Part shown: in pieces, positions 59,147 to 64,000 of the stretch
How positions within the stretch are numbered: position 1 is the stretch's first letter
How the letters are laid out: every line of letters begins with the position of its first letter
NCBI GenBank assembly: GCA_018970395.1
Contig: JAGWWM010000008.1
Span: forward strand, 1 to 64,000
Reading direction: 5' to 3'
DNA from: Bacteroidota bacterium
GTDB taxonomy: Bacteria > Bacteroidota > Bacteroidia > Chitinophagales > Chitinophagaceae
Length of the DNA stretch: 64,000 bases
The notes under the pieces: model-generated
Told to the model about the DNA's origin: nothing
The model's database searches: none
Seen by the model: the letters and a program-made list of their open reading frames with translations, nothing else
Made by a program: the position numbers and the translations under genes

Positions 59147-60565
59147 ATGTCAAATCCACACTACAGCTTTTTTGAAAGCGTTCAAAAAAGTTTCGACAAA
59201 GCAGCCTCCTTCACACAATTAGACAAAGGCCTGCTGGAACAAATTAAAGCCTGCAACAGTGTTTATCAGATGCGCTTCCCCGTTAAACTCGATAACGGAC
59301 ATATTGAAGTGATCGAGGCTTATCGTGTACAACACTCTCATCACAAAACGCCTTGTAAAGGGGGGATTCGTTTTGCCGCAGAAGTAAATCAGGATGAAGT
59401 AATGGCACTGGCAGCGTTAATGACGTATAAATGCGCTATTGTGAATGTTCCTTTCGGTGGCGGTAAAGGCGGGATTAAAATCAACCCTAAAAAATATTCC
59501 ACTTACGAACTGGAAAAAATCACCCGTCGTTATACCACTGAATTAATCAAGAAAAACTTTATTGGACCTGGCACGGATGTACCGGCTCCTGACTATGGTA
59601 CGGGCGAAAGAGAAATGGCCTGGATTGTGGATACTTATCAGACCATGAAACCCGGAGAACTGGATGCTGCCGGTTGTGTTACAGGAAAACCCGTAACTCA
59701 GGGAGGTGTTAGAGGAAGAAGAGAAGCTACAGGTCTGGGTGTATTCTATGGTATCAGAGAAGTATTGCTGATGGAAGAGGAGATGAAAAAAAGAGGATTA
59801 ACACCGGGCGTGAAAGACAAGCGTATTGCGATTCAGGGATTGGGAAATGTGGGTTATTACAGTGCTAAATTTTTCTCTGAAGCAGGTGCAAAAATTGTTG
59901 CCATCGGCGAATATGAAGGCGCTATCTACAATGAAAACGGATTAGATTATGATGCGGTTTTCAAGCATCGCAAAGCCACCGGCTCTATCCTCAATTTCCC
60001 CGGCGCACAAAATCTTGACAAAAATTCAGATGCACTGGAAGTAGATTGTGATGTATTGATTCCTGCAGCACTGGAAAATGTTATTAATGGTGAAAACGCC
60101 CCACGCATTAAAGCAAAAGTAATCGGTGAAGCAGCGAATGGTCCGCTCACACCCGAAGCCGATGAAATTTTTATCCAAAAAGGCGTACTGGTTGTGCCGG
60201 ATATGTTCCTCAATGCAGGAGGTGTAACGGTAAGTTATTTCGAGTGGTTGAAAAACCTGAGTCACGTACGTTATGGTCGTCTTGAAAAGCGTTTTACAGA
60301 AAACCAAAACAACGTATTGCTCGATCAGATGGAAAGTCTTTCGGGTAAACCCGTTGATGGAAATATTCGTAAAAATATTTTACACGGGCCGGAAGAAGTG
60401 GATCTGGTGTATAGCGGTTTGGAAGAAACCATGATTACCGCGGTGAATGAAGTAATGGACTGCTGGAAAAACAATCCTTCCATTCCCGATATGCGTACGG
60501 CTGCATATGTAGTTGCCATCAGTAAGGTAGCGGTATCTTACGCCGAACTCGGCATCTTCCCCTAA
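59147..60565 (+). CDS. gdhA: Glutamate dehydrogenase family enzyme (Glu/Leu/Phe/Val dehydrogenase)
   Basis: This is a 472-residue enzyme. It has the substrate-binding region [44 protein letters not shown] with the catalytic Lys, [19 protein letters not shown], and the NAD fold [14 protein letters not shown]. An extra C-terminal part (about 390-472) is longer than in the compact hexameric forms. It interconverts glutamate and 2-oxoglutarate; cofactor preference is probably NAD but not certain. Confidence 0.9.
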   Translation: MSNPHYSFFESVQKSFDKAASFTQLDKGLLEQIKACNSVYQMRFPVKLDNGHIEVIEAYRVQHSHHKTPCKGGIRFAAEVNQDEVMALAALMTYKCAIVNVPFGGGKGGIKINPKKYSTYELEKITRRYTTELIKKNFIGPGTDVPAPDYGTGEREMAWIVDTYQTMKPGELDAAGCVTGKPVTQGGVRGRREATGLGVFYGIREVLLMEEEMKKRGLTPGVKDKRIAIQGLGNVGYYSAKFFSEAGAKIVAIGEYEGAIYNENGLDYDAVFKHRKATGSILNFPGAQNLDKNSDALEVDCDVLIPAALENVINGENAPRIKAKVIGEAANGPLTPEADEIFIQKGVLVVPDMFLNAGGVTVSYFEWLKNLSHVRYGRLEKRFTENQNNVLLDQMESLSGKPVDGNIRKNILHGPEEVDLVYSGLEETMITAVNEVMDCWKNNPSIPDMRTAAYVVAISKVAVSYAELGIFP

Positions 60566-60568
60566 TCG

Positions 60569-60587
60569 AATAAGGCTATGCCTTATT
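60569..60587. terminator. Shared hairpin between convergent gdhA and carA
   Basis: AATAAGGC and GCCTTATT form a perfect 8-bp stem with a 3-base loop, beginning 4 bases after the gdhA stop. It includes the carA stop codon (60576-60578). T tracts are short on both sides, so termination may be weak. Confidence 0.4.
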
Positions 60588-61706
60588 TGATTGGATCATT
60601 TGAATAAACTGATCAAAAAGGTAACGGGAATCATGCGGACCGGGCGTGCTCTCCGGATGATATTGCACGGAGAAAGCAGGTCGGTCTTTTAAACGAATAC
60701 CTTCTATTGAACCATCATTCAGGTTCACATGGGTGATTTCTACATTCTTTGCTTGCTTGACTGATTCAGGATCTACTCCAAAACCATGGTTCTGTGTGGT
60801 GATTTCGCAATAACCGGTAAGCAGATTTTTAACCGGATGATTTAACCCCCGGTGTCCGTGATGCATTTTGAAAGTTGAAAGTCCATTGGCAAGCGCAAGC
60901 AATTGATGTCCCAGACAAATTCCAAAAGTTGGTTTTCCATCTTTCAGTAAACTTTGAATCGTCTGCACTGCATAATCCATACTGGCCGGATCGCCGGGAC
61001 CATTAGAAATAAAATAGCCATCGGGCTGCCATGCTCTGATTTCATCGGCAGAGGTTTTAGCAGGAAATACTTTCAGCTTTGCTCCTCGGTCAATCATACA
61101 CTGCAGGATATGTTGTTTAACACCAAAATCCAACACCGCTATTCTTACAGTCGCATCTGTAGAACCTGATTCATAAGCAGTTGCTGTTGTAACAGAACTA
61201 GCAAGTTCAAGTCCAGCCATTGAAGGCACTTTTTTCAACTGTGCTGCCAGCAATTCGACATCCAATACTTCAGATGAAATAATACAGTTCATTGCACCTT
61301 TGGTGCGCACATGGGTTACCAAAGCACGCGTATCAATATCTTCAATAGCTACAACATTTTGCCTTTCAAGATATTCCTGAAGAGAACTGTCTGCCCAATA
61401 GCGGGAGTATCTTTCTTCCAAATTACGTCCGATTAATGCTTTGATTTTTACACTACCGCTTTCAACGTCTTTTGGAAATGTGCCATAGTTTCCAACATGC
61501 ACATTATTCATAATGATGACCTGACCTGTGTAGCTTGGATCGGTAAATACTTCCTGGTAACCGGTCATGCCGGTATTGAAACAAATTTCACCGGAAGCAG
61601 TGCCTAATTTACCAAAAGCTTTTCCGTAAAACACATTGCCGTCTTCCAGTACTAAAACGGCAGATCTTTGAGAAGATGAAGTAGAAGGGTTGGTTATTGA
61701 ACTCAT
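60576..61706 (-). CDS. carA: Carbamoyl-phosphate synthase small subunit
   Basis: This is a 376-residue glutaminase subunit. It begins with a CPSase small-chain domain (VLVLEDGNVFYGKAFG, GEICFNTGMTGYQEVFTDPSY) and ends with a class I amidotransferase domain: nucleophile Cys in GICLGHQLLA and the HPEST His/Glu pair. It feeds ammonia to CarB for arginine and pyrimidine synthesis; carB is not adjacent. Position after rplQ is a conserved Bacteroidota order. Confidence 0.95.
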   Translation of the reverse strand: MSSITNPSTSSSQRSAVLVLEDGNVFYGKAFGKLGTASGEICFNTGMTGYQEVFTDPSYTGQVIIMNNVHVGNYGTFPKDVESGSVKIKALIGRNLEERYSRYWADSSLQEYLERQNVVAIEDIDTRALVTHVRTKGAMNCIISSEVLDVELLAAQLKKVPSMAGLELASSVTTATAYESGSTDATVRIAVLDFGVKQHILQCMIDRGAKLKVFPAKTSADEIRAWQPDGYFISNGPGDPASMDYAVQTIQSLLKDGKPTFGICLGHQLLALANGLSTFKMHHGHRGLNHPVKNLLTGYCEITTQNHGFGVDPESVKQAKNVEITHVNLNDGSIEGIRLKDRPAFSVQYHPESTPGPHDSRYLFDQFIQMIQSNKA

Positions 61707-61711
61707 ATCTG

Positions 61712-61747
61712 CAAAATAAAAGAGGCCTTACTAAATGCAAGGCCTCT
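61712..61747 (-). terminator. Terminator after rplQ, reaching the carA start
   Basis: AGAGGCCTT and AAGGCCTCT (61721-61729 and 61739-61747) form a perfect 9-bp stem with a 9-base loop. The minus-strand T-rich tail TTTATTTTG ends 5 bases before the carA ATG. TTATTTTG within that tail resembles a -7 box, so terminator and carA promoter may overlap. Confidence 0.72.
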
Positions 61748-61773
61748 CGTTGAGAAAATTTTATCAACATCAA

Positions 61774-62292
61774 TTACTCAGCAGGTGCTTCTTCAGCAGC
61801 TGCGGTTGATGAGGCCTCTTCGGTTGGAGCGGTTGTTGCCGGCTCTTCAGTGGCTGCCTTCTTTTTAGCACCACCTGCACGACGCGTTTTCTTGGCGGGG
61901 GCAGCAGCTTCACCTTTACCTTTTACATAAGTCTCATTGAAATCAACCAGTTCAATCATCGCTTGTTCCGCATTGTCACCAATCCGAATACCAAGTTTGA
62001 TTACCCGTGTGTAACCGCCGGGACGTGCAGCGATTTTAGCCGCCACTACATCAAACAATTCTTTCACCGCTTCTTTGTTTTGCAAATAGCTGAATACTAT
62101 TCTTCTGCTGTGAGTCGTATTGTTTTTTGATTTCGTTAAAATGGGCTCAATCCAGGTACGAAGGGATTTCGCTTTTGTTAAAGTAGTAACGATTCTTTTG
62201 TGGCGAATTAATTCAATCGCCAGATTGGTAAGAAGGGCTTTTCTGTGGGAAGCCGTTCTGCTGAGATTTTTAATTTTGTCTCCGTGACGCAT
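61774..62292 (-). CDS. rplQ: 50S ribosomal protein L17
   Basis: This is a 172-residue protein. The L17 core occupies about residues 1-125 ([72 protein letters not shown]). A low-complexity Ala/Glu/Thr-rich tail of about 45 residues follows, typical of Bacteroidota L17. It ends the rpsD-rpoA-rplQ operon at a strong hairpin. Confidence 0.95.
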   Translation of the reverse strand: MRHGDKIKNLSRTASHRKALLTNLAIELIRHKRIVTTLTKAKSLRTWIEPILTKSKNNTTHSRRIVFSYLQNKEAVKELFDVVAAKIAARPGGYTRVIKLGIRIGDNAEQAMIELVDFNETYVKGKGEAAAPAKKTRRAGGAKKKAATEEPATTAPTEEASSTAAAEEAPAE

Positions 62293-62388
62293 GACATTTA
62301 ATTTTTATTCCCCTGAAGGGAGAAAGCAAATTGCTTTCGGTTTACAATAGAAGATACCGTGTCAGGAATTATCTTCTTTATCCGTTTA

Positions 62389-63387
62389 TTAATCAATATT
62401 ATCTAATCCTAATTTAGCGAGATCCATTCCGAAATGCAGTCCTCTTTCACCTAATACCACCTCAATTTCAGAGAGTGATTTCTGACCGAAGTTGCGGAAT
62501 TTCATCAGATCTTCTTGCTCATACTGTACCAGTTCACTCAGTGAATTGATTTTAGCAGCTTTCAGGCAATTGAAGGCACGCACGGAAAGATCCAGATCTT
62601 CCAATGGGGTTTTCAATACTTTGCGCAATTGCAGCATTTGCTCATCCACTACATCTTCTTTCTTCTCTTCACGATTATCGAAAGTGATATTTTCATCTGT
62701 GATGATCATCAGATGCTGAATCAGAATGCGACTTGCTTGTTTTACCGCTTCTTCCGGATGAATAGTGCCATCAGTAACCACATCCATCAATAATTTTTCG
62801 AAATCGGTGCGTTGCTCCACACGCGTATTCTCTATAGCATATTTCACGTTTTTAATGGGTGTGAAAATGGCATCAGTAGGAATATATCCGAAAATTGGCT
62901 CTTTGGGTTTATTTTCTTCAGCAGGTACATAGCCGCGACCTTTCGCAATATGAATCTCAATATCCAGTTTTGCACTGGGATCCATGGTGCAGATCAGTAA
63001 CTCAGGATTCATTACTTCAAAACTCTGAGAAGCATCTACCAGATTTGAAGCATAGAAAGCGGTTTTGTTTTTAAGGCTGAGATTGATTTTTTCAGTCGTA
63101 ACATCATGCTCTACTTTCTTCTTAAAACGAACTTGTTTTAGGTTCAGGATGATTTCAACCACATCTTCAGAAATCCCTTTAAGGGTTGCGAATTCGTGAT
63201 CTGCACCTTCAATTTTAATCCCTACAATTGCATAACCCTCGAGAGAGCTAAGCAGTACGCGACGGAGCGCGTTACCGATGGTAACGCCGAAGCCCGGCTC
63301 GAGCGGACGAAATTCAAAAGAGGCAGAGAAATCCGTTGCTTTCTGAAGAACAATTTTATCGGGTTTTACAAAATTCAATATTGCCAT
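62389..63387 (-). CDS. rpoA: RNA polymerase alpha subunit
   Basis: This is a 332-residue subunit. The N-terminal assembly domain has FRPLEPGFGVTIGNALRRVLLSSLEGYAI near residue 30. The C-terminal domain (about 255-320: LEDLDLSVRAFNCLKAAKINSLSELVQYEQEDLMKFRNFGQKSLSEIEVVL) contacts promoters and regulators. Order rpsD-rpoA-rplQ is conserved. Confidence 0.97.
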   Translation of the reverse strand: MAILNFVKPDKIVLQKATDFSASFEFRPLEPGFGVTIGNALRRVLLSSLEGYAIVGIKIEGADHEFATLKGISEDVVEIILNLKQVRFKKKVEHDVTTEKINLSLKNKTAFYASNLVDASQSFEVMNPELLICTMDPSAKLDIEIHIAKGRGYVPAEENKPKEPIFGYIPTDAIFTPIKNVKYAIENTRVEQRTDFEKLLMDVVTDGTIHPEEAVKQASRILIQHLMIITDENITFDNREEKKEDVVDEQMLQLRKVLKTPLEDLDLSVRAFNCLKAAKINSLSELVQYEQEDLMKFRNFGQKSLSEIEVVLGERGLHFGMDLAKLGLDNID

Positions 63388-63438
63388 GATACTTTTTTTA
63401 AGGGGTGAATATTAATATTTATCAATTGCAATCAGCTG

Positions 63439-64000
63439 TTACTTGCTGTACAACTCTACTATCAGTTGTTCCTTAATGTTTTCGGGAATGCTTTCACGCT
63501 CAGGATAAGCAATGAAAGTTCCTTTCATATCAGCTTCATTCCAGTCGAGCCAGCTGAACTTAGGATTTTTTCCGCGAATTTGACTGGTTACTGAAGTATT
63601 GTCTTTGCTCTTATCTTTCAAAGTTACAATATCACCGGGTCTCAAAGTAAAAGAAGGAACATTTACAATAACGCCGTTAACGATAACGTGCTTGTGACTC
63701 ACCAGCTGACGGGCAGCGGGACGGCTAGGAGCAATTCCCATCCGATAAATCGTATTATCTAAACGAGCTTCCAATAAACGCATCAGGTTTTCACCTGTTA
63801 CCCCTTTCAAACGAGCTGCTTCTTCAAATGTTTTGCGGAATTGTTTTTCCAAAACACCGTAAGTGTATTTGGCTTTTTGTTTTTCGCGGAGCTGTAGAGC
63901 GTACTCACCTAAACTTTTACGTTTACGGGTGGCTCCATGCTGTCCGGGAGGATTGCTGTTTTTATCCAGCCATTTTCCATTTCCTAAAATGGGCTCACCG
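63439..64000 (-). CDS. rpsD: 30S ribosomal protein S4 (5' end outside window)
   Basis: The frame from 64000 to the stop at 63439 gives 186 residues; about 15 N-terminal residues lie outside the window. It shows PPGQHGATRKRKSLGEYALQLREKQKAKYTYGVLEKQF and the S4 domain (about last 110 residues: LEARLDNTIYRMGIAPSRPAARQLVSHKHVIVNG). S4 nucleates 30S assembly. An internal Met at 63852 is not the true start, since the frame continues with S4 sequence upstream. Confidence 0.96.
   Translation of the reverse strand, partial: GEPILGNGKWLDKNSNPPGQHGATRKRKSLGEYALQLREKQKAKYTYGVLEKQFRKTFEEAARLKGVTGENLMRLLEARLDNTIYRMGIAPSRPAARQLVSHKHVIVNGVIVNVPSFTLRPGDIVTLKDKSKDNTSVTSQIRGKNPKFSWLDWNEADMKGTFIAYPERESIPENIKEQLIVELYSK

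Overview
The window is chromosomal DNA from a member of the Bacteroidota, most likely a Chitinophagia/Sphingobacteriia-type organism. The evidence is family content and signals: GLPGLI and DUF4296 proteins, the type IX secretion protein PorD, the long two-part IspG, a short NuoG without the molybdopterin domain, the omega/BamD/CoaBC/PorD gene order, the rpsD-rpoA-rplQ-carA order, and TAnnTTTG -7 boxes upstream of many genes. I assign no species. I see no rRNA, tRNA, CRISPR array or transposase gene.

Layout. 1-2231 (minus): outer-membrane barrel (cut by the window edge), GLPGLI protein and a small secreted Cys protein. 2740-7737 (plus): two tandem copies of a three-gene signalling cassette (membrane protein, HisKA_3 histidine kinase, NarL/LuxR regulator) separated by a small conserved-looking protein. 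7734-12240 (minus): bamD, rpoZ, coaBC, porD, a DUF4296 lipoprotein and an unknown helical protein. 12324-14431: PAS histidine kinase plus a receiver-only regulator. 14493-23156: TonB-dependent receptor, DUF2141 protein, ispG, a class D beta-lactamase-like lipoprotein, kbl and an ABC permease.

23214-37674 (minus) is a complete 14-subunit nuo operon (A to N) for respiratory complex I. It carries two foreign-looking insertions. One is a nucleotidyltransferase plus a small partner between nuoD and nuoE. The other is a four-helix-bundle gene between nuoG and nuoF, flanked by 25-bp perfect inverted repeats. 37794-40723 holds a TPR protein, a PstS-like lipoprotein and a small membrane protein. 40841-46795 (plus): glycosyltransferase 9, hisS, hicAB, rlmN and two pseudouridine synthases. 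46886-54698 (minus): a surface-polysaccharide nucleotide-sugar operon (aminotransferase, ugd, UDP-xylose synthase, a second nucleotide-sugar dehydrogenase, rfbB, rfbC, rfbD) ending in rimM. 54862-60565: waaA, tdk, ccmB, ccmC, a ccmD-like gene and a glutamate dehydrogenase. 60576-64000 (minus): carA, rplQ, rpoA and rpsD (cut by the window edge).

The least ordinary structure is not a gene: short arrays with a 7-bp period (variants of CAACCGA, TAATTAA, TTTTGAC/GTCAAAA, CAACCTA) sit in about ten gene junctions, several abutting or supplying stop codons. They resemble the STRR heptamer repeats of cyanobacteria. The four-helix-bundle element in nuo is bounded by such arrays in inverted orientation, which links the repeats to gene insertion. 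I regard that element, the nucleotidyltransferase pair and the tandem signalling cassettes as the best leads.
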